64,000 nt of DNA from Micromonospora antibiotica (GCF_017599305.1 NZ_JAGFWR010000001.1:186001-250000), one strand, 5' to 3'; shown: positions 1 to 8,282, counted from the first letter of the stretch. Numbers and translations: made by a program. Notes: generated by a model from the letters alone, not told the origin.

Positions 1-1444
1 GCTCGTCCTCGGCTGGCTGCTGCTGCCGCTGGTCTTCTTCGGCGTCGACGAGACCCTCGACCCGGCCCGGTTCGCCCTGCTGCCGCTGTCCCGCCGCACC
101 CTGGTCACCGGCCTGTTCGCGGCGGCGCTGATCAGCGTGCCGGTGTTCGCGGTGCTGGTCGCGGTCGCCGGGCTGGTGGTCAGCGCCGCGCTGCTCGGCG
201 GCGCCGTGGCCGGCGTCGTCGCCGCCGTCGGCGTGGTCGCCGGGGTGCTGCTGTGCGTCGCCGCCAGCCGCGCGGTGACCAGCGCGTTCGCCACCATGCT
301 GCGGTCCCGCCGGGTCCGTGACCTGGCCGCCGTGCTGCTCGCCGTGGTCGCCGCGCTGCTCGGCCCGTTGCAGCTCGTGGTGCTGGCCGCCGTACGCACC
401 GCCGACTGGGACCGGCTCGTCGGGGTGGCCCGGATCGTCGGCTGGACCCCGTTCGGCGCACCCTGGACGATCGGCCTGGACGTGGCCGAGGGCCGGGCCT
501 GGGCGGTGCCCGTCAAGCTGCTCATCACCGCGGTCACCATCGGGGCGCTGCTGCTCTGGTGGTCCCGGTCGCTGGAGTCGGCGATGGTCGGCGCGGCGAG
601 CGCCGCCCCGACCAAGACCCGCCAGGCACCGACCGGCGGCGCGATCGCCCAACTCTTCCCCCGCGCGGTCGGCTGGGCCCGCCGGGACCGGTTCGGCGCG
701 CTGGTGGCCCGCGAGTGCCGCTACTGGTGGCGCGACGCCCGACGACGGGCCAACCTGATCACCATCGCCGTGGTCGGGATCTTCGTCCCGGTGATGGTCA
801 ACCTCGGTGGCGCGGGCTTCGCCGTCGGCCAGGAGGGCTTCGAATCCACCGGGGACCCGTCGCCGGTGCTGCTCAGCATCTCGATGATCTTCGTCGGCGT
901 GCTCGCCTCGGTGACCCTGGCCAACCAGTTCGGCTTCGACGGCAGCGCCTACGCGGCGAACGTCGTGGCCGGGGTCCCGGGTCGGCTGGAGCTACGCGCC
1001 CGGATGACCGCCTTCTCCGTGTACGTGCTGCCGATGCTCGGTCTCGTCTCCCTGATCATCAGCGGGGTGCTCGGCCGGCCGGAATGGTTCGGGGTGGCGG
1101 CGGGCGCACTGCTCGCCTCGTACGGGGTGGGATTGGCGATCAACGGGTTCATCTCGGTGCTCGGGGCGTACTCGCTGCCGGAGACGAGCAACCCGTTCGC
1201 GATGAACGGCGGTTCCGGGGTCGCCAAAAGCATGCTCACCCTGCTGTCCATGGTCGGCTCGGCGGCTGCCGCCGTACCGATGGTGGTGGCCGCCGGGCTG
1301 CTCGGCGACGTCTGGCTCTGGCTGGCCCTGCCGGTCGGCGCGGCGTACGGGGTGGGGGCGGCGCTGCTCGGGGCGTACCTGGCCGGGGACGTGCTGGACC
1401 GCCGGATGCCGGAGCTGCTGTCGACCGTCACCCCCCGCCGCTGA
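1..1444 (+). CDS. ABC-2-type transporter permease, 5' truncated
   Basis: The frame is open from the left edge, so the N-terminus is missing. The visible product of about 480 residues is a multi-pass membrane protein with hydrophobic segments separated by short polar loops. A cytoplasmic stretch rich in Arg (ARRDRFGALVARECRYWWRD) lies in the middle, a layout common in actinobacterial ABC exporter permeases. The segment ETLDPARFALLPLSRRTLV near the edge also resembles these proteins. It would form the membrane channel with an ATPase probably encoded to the left of the window. Its TGA overlaps the ATG of the next gene (TGATG), suggesting translational coupling. The substrate cannot be read from the sequence. 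Confidence 0.7.
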   Translation, partial: LVLGWLLLPLVFFGVDETLDPARFALLPLSRRTLVTGLFAAALISVPVFAVLVAVAGLVVSAALLGGAVAGVVAAVGVVAGVLLCVAASRAVTSAFATMLRSRRVRDLAAVLLAVVAALLGPLQLVVLAAVRTADWDRLVGVARIVGWTPFGAPWTIGLDVAEGRAWAVPVKLLITAVTIGALLLWWSRSLESAMVGAASAAPTKTRQAPTGGAIAQLFPRAVGWARRDRFGALVARECRYWWRDARRRANLITIAVVGIFVPVMVNLGGAGFAVGQEGFESTGDPSPVLLSISMIFVGVLASVTLANQFGFDGSAYAANVVAGVPGRLELRARMTAFSVYVLPMLGLVSLIISGVLGRPEWFGVAAGALLASYGVGLAINGFISVLGAYSLPETSNPFAMNGGSGVAKSMLTLLSMVGSAAAAVPMVVAAGLLGDVWLWLALPVGAAYGVGAALLGAYLAGDVLDRRMPELLSTVTPRR

Positions 1445-2034
1445 TGCCGGTCGTCGAGGCGGTCATCACCGTCGCGGTCCCGCCGGAGGTGGCGTTCGCG
1501 GTGTCGCAGACCGTCGCGCCGGTGCGCTACCGGTGGGACCCGTTCGTCCGCGAACAGCACTTCGTCGACGGTGCCACCCGCCCCGGCAAAGGCGTGCGCA
1601 CCTTCACCCGGTCCCGACACGGCCTCGTGATGATCAGCGAGTACGTCTCCTTCGCCCCGCCGACGAACGTGGGGATGAAGATGGTGCGCGGCCCGTGGTT
1701 CTTCGAGATGTTCGCCGGTGGCTGGCGGTTCGCCCCGGCACCCGAGCCGGGCCACACGGTCGCCACCTGGCGGTACAGCTTCCGCTGCCGGCCGGCGTTC
1801 CTGCGCCCGGTCGCCGACCGGGTCGGCGTCTGGCTGCTCACCCGGGACATCCGCCGCCGGATCGCCGGTTACGCGGCCGGGTGCGCCGACCCGCAGGTGC
1901 TGGCCGCCGCCCGTGCCGCCCTGCCCGACGGGCCGGGCGGCACACCCCGGGAGGCGGACCTCACTCCTCGGGGTGCTGACTCCGCCCCTCGGGATGCAAC
2001 GGTCGACGACGCGGGACCACCCGCCGGTAGCTGA
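1444..2034 (+). CDS. SRPBCC (polyketide cyclase/START-like) family protein
   Basis: A 196-residue soluble protein. It opens with VEAVITVAVPPEVAFAVSQ, the usual beta-strand and helix start of the SRPBCC hydrophobic-pocket fold. Further strands follow (GVRTFTRSRHGLVMISEYVS, GGWRFAPAPEPGHTVATWRY) and a long C-terminal helix. The last 45 residues are low-complexity. It starts inside the stop codon of the permease and is probably co-transcribed with it. Ligand and reaction are unknown. The 3' end overlaps the convergent NTF2-like gene by about 75 bp, and the overlap falls in the disordered tail. Confidence 0.75.
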   Translation: MPVVEAVITVAVPPEVAFAVSQTVAPVRYRWDPFVREQHFVDGATRPGKGVRTFTRSRHGLVMISEYVSFAPPTNVGMKMVRGPWFFEMFAGGWRFAPAPEPGHTVATWRYSFRCRPAFLRPVADRVGVWLLTRDIRRRIAGYAAGCADPQVLAAARAALPDGPGGTPREADLTPRGADSAPRDATVDDAGPPAGS

Positions 2035-2431
2035 TCCGCCAGCCGGTCGCCGGCCGCCGCGCACCGGCCGTCCCTGCCGGGGGCCGCGTCTCGACCCGAC
2101 GGACCACGTCCTCGTAGACCACGGTGCCCACCGGGCCGTCGACCGGCACGCCGAGCCCCTTCGAGCGGACCCGGACCGTGCCGTCGGCGTCCTCGCTGAC
2201 CACGACGTTGGTCACGTGGTGGCCGAGCGGGTTGCCGTCGCCCAGGGTCCGCGCCGCCTCGGCGAACGCCGCGTACCCCCGCAGTACGCCGAACCCGTAG
2301 GCGGTCACGTCGTAGGCGAAGTCGTCGGTGAACAGCTCGGACAACCGGTCGAACGCCCCGTCGTCCATCAGGTGGCCGTGCAGCGCGACGAGTTCGTGGA
2401 TCGCCAGCCGGTCATCGGCGCTCAGCGGCAC
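1961..2431 (-). CDS. NTF2/SnoaL-like domain protein
   Basis: A 156-residue protein. The N-terminal DRLAIHELVALHGHLMDDG followed by FDRLSELFTDDFAYDV is the classic start of the SnoaL_4/NTF2-like alpha+beta cone fold. The HHVTNVVV strand is also typical. Members include small hydrolases, isomerases and dioxygenase beta-like subunits, and the activity of this one cannot be assigned. The GTG start lies inside the end of the upstream DUF397 gene (10 bp overlap), so the two are probably translated together. The last ~30 residues are basic and low-complexity and overlap the convergent SRPBCC gene. Confidence 0.8.
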   Translation of the reverse strand: MPLSADDRLAIHELVALHGHLMDDGAFDRLSELFTDDFAYDVTAYGFGVLRGYAAFAEAARTLGDGNPLGHHVTNVVVSEDADGTVRVRSKGLGVPVDGPVGTVVYEDVVRRVETRPPAGTAGARRPATGWRISYRRVVPRRRPLHPEGRSQHPEE

Positions 2432-2658
2432 GCCCGTCGTCCCTCCAGCCGGGCGGCGGTTCCCGTCGAGGTGACGAAGGAACGCCAGGTGTCGGGGGTG
2501 AAGTGGAGGGTCGGGCCACAGCGGTCCTTGCTGTCCCGGACCAGCACCACCCCGGGCAGATTGTCCGCCACCTCGACACAGTTGCCGGAGTCGTCGGAAC
2601 GCGACGAGGTCCGCCAGCGTGGCTCGTCAGGGGTCATGCGTGGCTGGTCGGAAATCAT
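2422..2658 (-). CDS. DUF397 domain protein
   Basis: A 78-residue protein with all DUF397 landmarks: WRTSSRS near the start, GNCVEVAD in the middle, then VLVRDSKD and the closing FTPDTWRSF. DUF397 proteins are small actinobacterial partners of XRE/DUF5753 regulators, and some pairs act in developmental or antibiotic control. Its ATG overlaps the stop of the preceding regulator remnant by 4 bp, which is the normal arrangement for such a pair. Here the partner is reduced to its C-terminal end, so this copy may be an orphan. The C-terminus (ARLEGRRACR) is longer than in the two DUF397 copies near 35 kb. Confidence 0.92.
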   Translation of the reverse strand: MISDQPRMTPDEPRWRTSSRSDDSGNCVEVADNLPGVVLVRDSKDRCGPTLHFTPDTWRSFVTSTGTAARLEGRRACR

Positions 2659-2900
2659 GGCGTCACCTTCAGCTTGTTGACCAGATCGAGTGAGGCGCGT
2701 TCGGCGAGTGCCTCACCCAACAGGCTCTCCCACTTGCGCAGTATCAGTCGAATCCATTCCGGATGGTCCGCGAGCTGCCCTCGGGCGGTGTTGTCCAGAC
2801 ACAGGACCTGCTCGCTCCCGGGCAGTTCCGCCAGCACGAACCATGAAAACGTGGCCGTCTCTCGCCCCGACCTGGCAACGCGGGACGGGGCGGGGGCCAC
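2655..2900 (-). pseudogene. Remnant of an XRE/DUF5753 regulator (C-terminal part only)
   Basis: Read on the minus strand, the frame has a stretch FSWFVLAELPGSEQ, then CLDNTARGQL, DHPEWIRLILRKWESLLGE and ALAERASLDLV. This matches my recollection of the last ~60 residues of DUF5753 regulators, which lie just before DUF397 genes. The helix-turn-helix and most of the DUF5753 domain are absent. Upstream sequence instead belongs to the divergent flavin reductase gene. It is probably a truncated, non-functional relic, though a short expressed peptide cannot be excluded. No ATG with a good ribosome site precedes the recognisable part. Confidence 0.5.
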
Positions 2901-2901
2901 A

Positions 2902-3432
2902 ATGTTTCACGTGAATCCAGAACCGGGTGCCGAGATCCACCACACCGACCCGTTCGCGGTGCCGACCGGGCAACGCTCGCCGGCCCGTCGGCTACGGGGA
3001 CGGCTCGCCGCCCCGGTGACGCTCTGGACCGCACCCGGCCCGGCCGGGCTGACCGTGTCGTCCACCCTGGTCGCCGAGGGGGAACCGGACCGGCTGCTCG
3101 GCCTGATCGACCCCGAGGCCGACCTCTGGCCGGCGATCGAGGAGGCCGGCCGGTTCGCGGTGGCCCCACTCGGGCCGTCCCACCGGCAGCTCGCCGACCG
3201 GTTCGCCGGGCTCTTCCCCTCCCCGGGCGGCCTGTTCGCCACCGACACGTGGACCGACACGCCCTACGGGCCGGTGCCCGCCGACGCCGGGAGCTGGGCC
3301 GGCTGCCGCCTGGACACCGCCCGGGAGTACGGCTGGGCGCTGCTCGTCGAGGCCACCGTCGAAACGGTCGAGATCCTGACCGACACCCCGCCCCTCCTGC
3401 ACCACCGGGGCCGCTACCACCACCTTCCCTGA
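2902..3432 (+). CDS. Flavin reductase-like (FMN-binding split barrel) protein
   Basis: A 176-residue soluble protein of the flavin-reductase-like family. It shows the family's order of motifs: LTVSSTLVAEGEPDRLLGL (flavin-binding strand-loop), DLWPAIEEAGRFAV, LADRFAGLFPSPGGLF, and the closing LLHHRGRYH. Such proteins bind FMN and reduce flavin or serve as oxidoreductases; the partner is unknown. The chosen ATG is the first in the frame after the divergent gene remnant. A parS-like word overlaps this start codon. No ribosome-binding site beyond G-rich sequence is visible. Confidence 0.82.
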   Translation: MFHVNPEPGAEIHHTDPFAVPTGQRSPARRLRGRLAAPVTLWTAPGPAGLTVSSTLVAEGEPDRLLGLIDPEADLWPAIEEAGRFAVAPLGPSHRQLADRFAGLFPSPGGLFATDTWTDTPYGPVPADAGSWAGCRLDTAREYGWALLVEATVETVEILTDTPPLLHHRGRYHHLP

Positions 3433-3744
3433 CCCGACCCCGACCCGAGCTGGCCCGAGCCGAGCCGCCCGGGCGGGCGGGGGTGGCGTCGCCATGTGTC
3501 CTGGGCGGTCGGATACCGCTGTATCGGCCCACGGGAGTGGATCACGGTTGGGCCGGGCCGGGCCGGGACGGGCCGCGACGGGGACGGCGCGGGCCGGTGA
3601 GCGGGGTGACGTGGGTCACTGGGCGCAGGTGGGGGACCGTTCGGCGCAGGGGACTGCCGGGATCGATCTGCGCCTTTTCTCGCAGGCAGGCCGGTCTCTA
3701 CGGTGCGCGAAACTCCCGATGCCTGTGAAGGTGGTGATCCACAG
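3433..3744. other. Intergenic region upstream of the symporter pair
   Basis: About 310 bp between the flavin reductase and DUF485 genes. It contains G-rich runs (GGGCGGGCGGGGG) and many short GGCCGGGCC words. No credible gene was found. The 3' part (3660-3730) is slightly less GC-rich and probably holds the promoter of the DUF485-symporter operon, but I could not identify a convincing -35/-10 pair. Confidence 0.4.
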
Positions 3745-4116
3745 ATGTCCACGGACACACCCACGCCCGCCCCGGCCGAGTCGGCGGCGGAGCGTTATCT
3801 GGCCGTACAACGGTCGGACGAGTTCGTCGGGTTGCGCCGCGCGCTGCGCAGCTTCGTCTTCCCGATGACCGTCGCGTTCTTCCTGTGGTACGCGCTCTAC
3901 GTGATCCTCTCCGCCTACGCGCGGGACTTCATGGGCACGAAGCTCTTCGGCAGCAACATCAACGTGGCGCTGATCTTCGGGCTGCTCCAGTTCGTCTCGA
4001 CGTTCCTCATCGCCTGGCTCTACTCGCGGTACGCCGACCGCAAGCTCGACCCGACCGCCGACCGCATCCGCGCCGAGATCGGGGAGGTGACCCATGAACA
4101 CGGTCCTCGCGGTTGA
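3745..4116 (+). CDS. DUF485 inner-membrane protein of the acetate symporter operon
   Basis: A 123-residue protein with two membrane segments: about residues 36-58, SFVFPMTVAFFLWYALYVIL, and 72-95, INVALIFGLLQFVSTFLIAW. They are followed by a charged tail (YSRYADRKLDP). This is the YjcH-like DUF485 pattern, found almost always directly before an ActP-type symporter. The start was chosen at 3745 because GAAGGTGG sits about 10 nt upstream; a longer reading from 3703 lacks that. The last 23 bp overlap the symporter gene, so coupled translation is likely. Its exact role in uptake is not settled in the family. Confidence 0.88.
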   Translation: MSTDTPTPAPAESAAERYLAVQRSDEFVGLRRALRSFVFPMTVAFFLWYALYVILSAYARDFMGTKLFGSNINVALIFGLLQFVSTFLIAWLYSRYADRKLDPTADRIRAEIGEVTHEHGPRG

Positions 4117-5767
4117 GGCGGGTGGCGGCACCGCCCGCAACCTGACCATCACGCTGTTCCTGGTCTTCGTGGCGGTGACCCTGGCCATCACGATCTGGGC
4201 CAGCCGGCAGACCAAGACGGCCACCGACTTCTACGCCGGCGGCCGGTCGTTCTCCGGCTTCCAGAACGGCATGGCGATCGGCGGCGACTACATGTCGGCC
4301 GCGTCGTTCCTCGGCATCGCCGGCATCATCGCGCTGTACGGCTACGACGGCTTCCTCTACTCGATCGGCTTCCTGGTCGCCTGGCTGGTGGCGTTGCTGC
4401 TGGTGGCGGAGCTGCTGCGCAACTCGGGTCGTTACACGATGGCCGACGTGCTGGCGTTCCGGATGCGGCAGCGGCCGGTGCGTACGGCGGCGGCGGTCTC
4501 CACCATCACGGTGTCGATCTTCTATCTGCTGGCCCAGATGGTCGGGGCGGGCGCCCTGGTCGCGCTGCTGCTGGGGATCAAGCCGGGCACCACGTTCCTC
4601 GGCATGGACGCCGACACCGCCAAGATCGCCACCATCATCATGGTCGGCGCCCTGATGATCATCTACGTGACCGTGGGTGGCATGAAGGGCACCACCTACG
4701 TCCAGATCGTCAAGGCGTTCCTGCTGATGACCGGCGCGCTGGTGATGACCGTGCTGGTGCTGGCCAAGTACAACTTCAACCTGTCGGCGCTGCTCGGTGA
4801 CGCCGCCGCCACGTCGGGCAAGGGCAGCGCGTTCCTCGAACCCGGGCTCCGCTACGGCGTCGAGGTGGCCGGCAACTCGACCCAGACCTTCTACAACAAG
4901 ATGGACCTGCTGTCGCTGGGCATCGCCCTGGTGCTCGGCACCGCCGGCCTGCCGCACATCCTGATCCGCTTCTACACGGTGCCGACCGCCAAGGCGGCCC
5001 GCAAGAGCGTGCTCTGGGCGATCGGCATCATCGGCACCTTCTATCTGTTGACGCTGGCGCTGGGCTTCGGCGCGGCGGCACTGGTCGGCGGCAAGGCGAT
5101 CGTCGCGCAGGACAAGGCCGGCAACACGGCCGCGCCGCAGCTCGCCGAGGAGTTGGGCAAGACCTTCCTCGGCGGCAACCTGGGCGGGGCGACCCTGCTG
5201 GCGATCATCGCGGCGGTCGCGTTCGCCACCATCCTGGCGGTGGTCGCCGGCCTGACCCTGGCCTCGTCGTCCAGCCTGGCGCACGACTTCTACGCCAACG
5301 TGATCAAGAAGGGGCAGACCTCCGAACGCCAGGAGGTCCGGGTGGCCCGGATCTCGGCCCTGGTCATCGGCGCGGTCTCGATCGCCCTGTCGATCTACGC
5401 GCAGAGCCTCAACGTGGCCTTCCTGGTGGCGTTGGCGTTCGCGGTGGCCGCCTCGGGCAACCTGCCGGCGATCCTCTACAGCCTGTTCTGGAAGCGGTTC
5501 AACACCTCGGGCGCGGTCTGGGCGATCTACGGCGGCCTGATCTCGGCCGTGTTCCTGGTGTTCTTCTCGCCGGTCGTCTCCGGTGCACCGACCTCGATGT
5601 TCCCGGAGCACGACTGGCAGTGGTTCCCGCTGTCCAACCCGGGCCTGCTGTCCATCCCGTTCGGGTTCCTCTGCGGCTGGATCGGCACGGTCATCTCCAA
5701 GGAGCACGACGAGGACAAGTACGCCGAGTTGGAGGTGCGTGCCCTCACCGGCGCGGGTGCGCACTGA
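4094..5767 (+). CDS. actP: Sodium:solute symporter, cation/acetate (ActP/MctC-like)
   Basis: A 557-residue multi-pass membrane protein of the SSS family with about 13 hydrophobic segments. Family signatures are visible: FYAGGRSFSGFQNGMAIGGD early on, then SAASFLGIAG, NSGRYTMADVLAFRMRQRPV, the substrate/ion region GTAGLPHILIRFYTVP, and LASSSSLAHDFYANV. The DUF485 gene directly upstream is the usual companion of acetate/monocarboxylate symporters, so uptake of acetate or similar short acids with Na+ or H+ is the likely role. The start has a strong GGGGAGGTGACCC leader. A perfect hairpin follows 15 bp after the stop. Substrate is inferred from family and context. Confidence 0.88.
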   Translation: MNTVLAVEAGGGTARNLTITLFLVFVAVTLAITIWASRQTKTATDFYAGGRSFSGFQNGMAIGGDYMSAASFLGIAGIIALYGYDGFLYSIGFLVAWLVALLLVAELLRNSGRYTMADVLAFRMRQRPVRTAAAVSTITVSIFYLLAQMVGAGALVALLLGIKPGTTFLGMDADTAKIATIIMVGALMIIYVTVGGMKGTTYVQIVKAFLLMTGALVMTVLVLAKYNFNLSALLGDAAATSGKGSAFLEPGLRYGVEVAGNSTQTFYNKMDLLSLGIALVLGTAGLPHILIRFYTVPTAKAARKSVLWAIGIIGTFYLLTLALGFGAAALVGGKAIVAQDKAGNTAAPQLAEELGKTFLGGNLGGATLLAIIAAVAFATILAVVAGLTLASSSSLAHDFYANVIKKGQTSERQEVRVARISALVIGAVSIALSIYAQSLNVAFLVALAFAVAASGNLPAILYSLFWKRFNTSGAVWAIYGGLISAVFLVFFSPVVSGAPTSMFPEHDWQWFPLSNPGLLSIPFGFLCGWIGTVISKEHDEDKYAELEVRALTGAGAH

Positions 5768-5781
5768 GCAACCGGCACCAC

Positions 5782-5817
5782 GAGGCCCCCGCCGCGATCG
5801 CTCGCGGCGGGGGCCTC
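5782..5817 (+). terminator. GC hairpin terminator after the symporter
   Basis: A perfect 15-bp stem (GAGGCCCCCGCCGCG paired with CGCGGCGGGGGCCTC) around a 6-nt loop begins 14 bp after the symporter stop. There is no U-tract, as usual for high-GC actinobacterial terminators. Confidence 0.75.
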
Positions 5818-5940
5818 CGCCGTCGCCCGGGGCCCGCCGACCCCGACGGCCGCGTCGTGGCAGGCCCCGGGGCAGAGACGGGCAGGGTACGGGGCACGGG
5901 CGTCACCCAGGTCGAAATGACCTGCGGCGGTCGCGCTGAG

Positions 5941-5946
5941 TAGGCT
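5941..5946 (+). promoter_or_regulatory. Leaderless -10 box of the SDR gene
   Basis: TAGGCT ends 7 nt before the ATG at 5954, which would place the transcription start at or next to the start codon. ATGACC about 18 bp upstream may act as a weak -35. The gene has no Shine-Dalgarno sequence. Confidence 0.55.
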
Positions 5947-5953
5947 GACCGCC

Positions 5954-6931
5954 ATGAAGGTTGCCCAGCGGTTCGGTAGCGGTCACCGCGTCCTCGTCAC
6001 CGGCGGTGCCGGGTTCGTCCCGTCGCACCTGGTGGACGCCCTGATCGAGCGCGGGTGCACGGTCGTCGCGCTGGACAACTTCGTCACCGGCTCCAAGGAC
6101 AACGTCGCGCACCTCGCGGAGCACCCACGGTTCACCCTGGTCGAGGCGGACATCTCCGAGGGCCTGCCCAGCCACCACCCGGCCCTGGCCCAGCGGTTCG
6201 ACGCGATCCTGCACATGGCCTCCCCGGCCAGCCCGACGGACTTCGCGAAGCTGCCGGTGGAGATCCTCCGGGTCGGCTCGGTGGGCACCCTGCACCTGCT
6301 CGACCGCGCGGTCGCCGACGACGCCCGGTTCCTGATGGCCTCCACCTCCGAGGCGTACGGGGACCCGAAGGAGCACCCGCAGCGGGAGACCTACTGGGGC
6401 AACGTCAACCCGATCGGGGTGCGCAGCGTCTACGACGAGGCGAAGCGGTTCTCCGAGGCGGCCACGATGGCGTACCACCGCAGTCGGGGGCTGGACGCGG
6501 CGATCGTGCGGATCTTCAACACGTACGGCCCCCGGATGCGGCCGGACGACGGCCGGGCCATCCCGACGTTCATCTCCCAGGCGTTGCGTGGCGAGCCGAT
6601 CACCGTGCACGGCACGGGTGAGCAGACCCGGTCGATCTGTTACGTCGACGATCTGGTGCGCGGCATCCTGCTGCTGCTCGACTCGACGCAGACCGGCCCG
6701 ATCAACTGCGGCACCGAACACGAGCTGACCATGCGGCAACTCGCCGAGACGATCGCGTCACTCTCCGGCAGTACGTCACAGGTGACCTACGTCACTCGCA
6801 GCTCGGACGATCCGGAGATGCGCCGCCCCGACCTGACCCTCGCCCGGGACCTGCTGGGATACCAGCCGCAGGTGTCGCCCGACGAGGGCCTGCGACGCAC
6901 GATCGACCATTTCCGCAGCCGGCTAGGGTAG
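5954..6931 (+). CDS. NAD-dependent nucleotide-sugar epimerase/dehydratase (UXS-like SDR)
   Basis: A 325-residue extended SDR. The Rossmann start is VLVTGGAGFVPSHLVDAL; LDNFVTGSKDNV binds the NAD ribose. The catalytic Ser region is LMASTSEAYGD, and Tyr and Lys lie in SVYDEAKR. The segment RIFNTYGPRMRPDDGR is typical of UDP-glucuronate decarboxylase and related enzymes, as is the later SICYVDDLVRG. It probably converts a UDP-sugar for cell-surface polymers, which suits the three LCP genes that follow. Oddity: the third glycine of GxxGxxG is proline (GGAGFVP), which could weaken NAD binding or be a clade feature. The exact sugar product is not determinable. Confidence 0.82.
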   Translation: MKVAQRFGSGHRVLVTGGAGFVPSHLVDALIERGCTVVALDNFVTGSKDNVAHLAEHPRFTLVEADISEGLPSHHPALAQRFDAILHMASPASPTDFAKLPVEILRVGSVGTLHLLDRAVADDARFLMASTSEAYGDPKEHPQRETYWGNVNPIGVRSVYDEAKRFSEAATMAYHRSRGLDAAIVRIFNTYGPRMRPDDGRAIPTFISQALRGEPITVHGTGEQTRSICYVDDLVRGILLLLDSTQTGPINCGTEHELTMRQLAETIASLSGSTSQVTYVTRSSDDPEMRRPDLTLARDLLGYQPQVSPDEGLRRTIDHFRSRLG

Positions 6932-6995
6932 CTCCCCCACGCCACGCGGGGCGCTCGGGAGGCTTCACATTCAGCGAACGCTCGACCCGCCTACG

Positions 6996-7001
6996 TACGC
7001 T
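6996..7001 (+). promoter_or_regulatory. Leaderless -10 box of the first LCP gene
   Basis: TACGCT ends 7 nt before the ATG at 7009 (gap GAAACGC). No ribosome-binding site is present, so a leaderless transcript is likely. Confidence 0.5.
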
Positions 7002-7008
7002 GAAACGC

Positions 7009-8241
7009 ATGTCAGCGACCTCGTCAGCCGGCGCCTCGCTCCCGTACCTGCACCGCAGCGCGGGCCGTGCCTCGGTGCCCGGCTCCGACCGGGGCGCCAC
7101 CGGGCGCACCCGCCAGTCCGACGCGCAGTGGTACCCCTCGCACCAGGAGAGTCAGCCCCGGTCGGGCGGGCCGGGTGGCCCCGGCACACCCTCGGGGCCG
7201 GGCGGGCCGGGGAACTACGGCCGGCGTGGGCCGCGCCCGCGCTGGGGGCGGATGGCCCTGGTGGCCGGCGTGACGGTGCTGGTGGTGGCGCTGCTCGGCG
7301 GGATCGGGGCCTGGTTCTACACCCGCAACCTCAACGAGGACCTGGCCCGCACCGATCCGTTCTCGGAGATCACCGGTGGCCGGCCGGCGAAGGCGGTCGA
7401 CGGGGCGCTCAACATCCTGCTGGTCGGCACCGACTCGCGGGACCCGGACGCGGCGGTCGACAAGCCGGGCGAGTGGCGGGCGGACACGCTGATCGTCATG
7501 CACATCCCGGCCGACCACAAGTCGGCCTACCTGGTCTCCGTCCCGCGTGACCTGTACGTGCCGATCCCCGAGAGCGCGGGCGCGGCCTGCGACTCCGGTC
7601 AGCGTGCCAAGATCAACGCTGCCTTCGCCTTCGGTGGCCTGCCGCTGGCGGTACGCACCGTGGAGTGCTTCACCGACGTCCGGATCGACAACGTGATGGC
7701 GATCGACTTCGGCGGCTTCAAGGAGGTCACCGACGCGCTCGGCGGGGTCGACCTGAAGGTGGAGCGGAGCATCACCTCGATCCACAAGCCGTACCGGAAG
7801 TTCACCAAGGGCACCATGCACATGGACGGCGCGACGGCCCTGGACTGGATCCGCCAGCGCAAGCAGTTCCCCCAGGGCGACTTCGCCCGGATGCGCCACC
7901 AGCAGGAGTTCCTGCGGGCGCTGATGGACAAGGCGGCCAGCACGGGCACGCTGACCAACCCCAAGAAGCTGAACGCGTTCCTCCAGTCGGTGACCGCCGC
8001 GGTGACCGTCGACAACGACTTCTCCCTCGGCGACATGGCGATCCAGTTCCGCAACCTGCGCGGGGAGAACCTGACCTTCCTCACCAGCCCGAACACCGGC
8101 AGCGACACCATCAACGGCGAGTCGGTGGTGGTGTCGGACCGGGAGAAGGCGCTGGCGATGTACAAGGCGATGTCCGCCGACACGATGGCGGACTGGGTGG
8201 CCGCCGACAAGAAGGCGGACACGCCGGGCAACGGGAACTGA
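7009..8241 (+). CDS. LCP (LytR-CpsA-Psr) family cell-wall ligase 1
   Basis: A 410-residue type II membrane protein. A Gly/Pro-rich cytoplasmic tail of about 80 residues is followed by one membrane helix (MALVAGVTVLVVALLGGIGA). The extracellular LCP domain has NILLVGTDSRDP, ADTLIVMHIPADHKSAYLVS, VPRDLYVPIP, INAAFAFGG, and LDWIRQRKQFPQGDFARMRH. The conserved Asp and Arg residues of the pyrophosphate-lipid pocket are in these motifs. LCP proteins transfer undecaprenyl-linked glycopolymers to peptidoglycan. It is the first of three LCP genes in a row, spaced 250 and 94 bp apart. Confidence 0.92.
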   Translation: MSATSSAGASLPYLHRSAGRASVPGSDRGATGRTRQSDAQWYPSHQESQPRSGGPGGPGTPSGPGGPGNYGRRGPRPRWGRMALVAGVTVLVVALLGGIGAWFYTRNLNEDLARTDPFSEITGGRPAKAVDGALNILLVGTDSRDPDAAVDKPGEWRADTLIVMHIPADHKSAYLVSVPRDLYVPIPESAGAACDSGQRAKINAAFAFGGLPLAVRTVECFTDVRIDNVMAIDFGGFKEVTDALGGVDLKVERSITSIHKPYRKFTKGTMHMDGATALDWIRQRKQFPQGDFARMRHQQEFLRALMDKAASTGTLTNPKKLNAFLQSVTAAVTVDNDFSLGDMAIQFRNLRGENLTFLTSPNTGSDTINGESVVVSDREKALAMYKAMSADTMADWVAADKKADTPGNGN

Positions 8242-8247
8242 GCCGGC

Positions 8248-8282
8248 CCGGCATCTGGGGTCGACCCGGCCCCGGATGTCGG
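8248..8282 (+). terminator. Stem-loop after LCP gene 1
   Basis: CCGGCATCTGGGG pairs with CCCCGGATGTCGG (13 bp, two G-U pairs) around a 9-nt loop, starting 6 bp after the stop. A short T run (ATTT) follows. Plausible intrinsic terminator. Confidence 0.5.

Noticed and set aside
4007..5764. Antisense open frame of about 580 codons opposite the symporter
   Set aside because: His/Arg/Gln-rich shadow of a clear membrane transporter gene with perfect family motifs on the plus strand.
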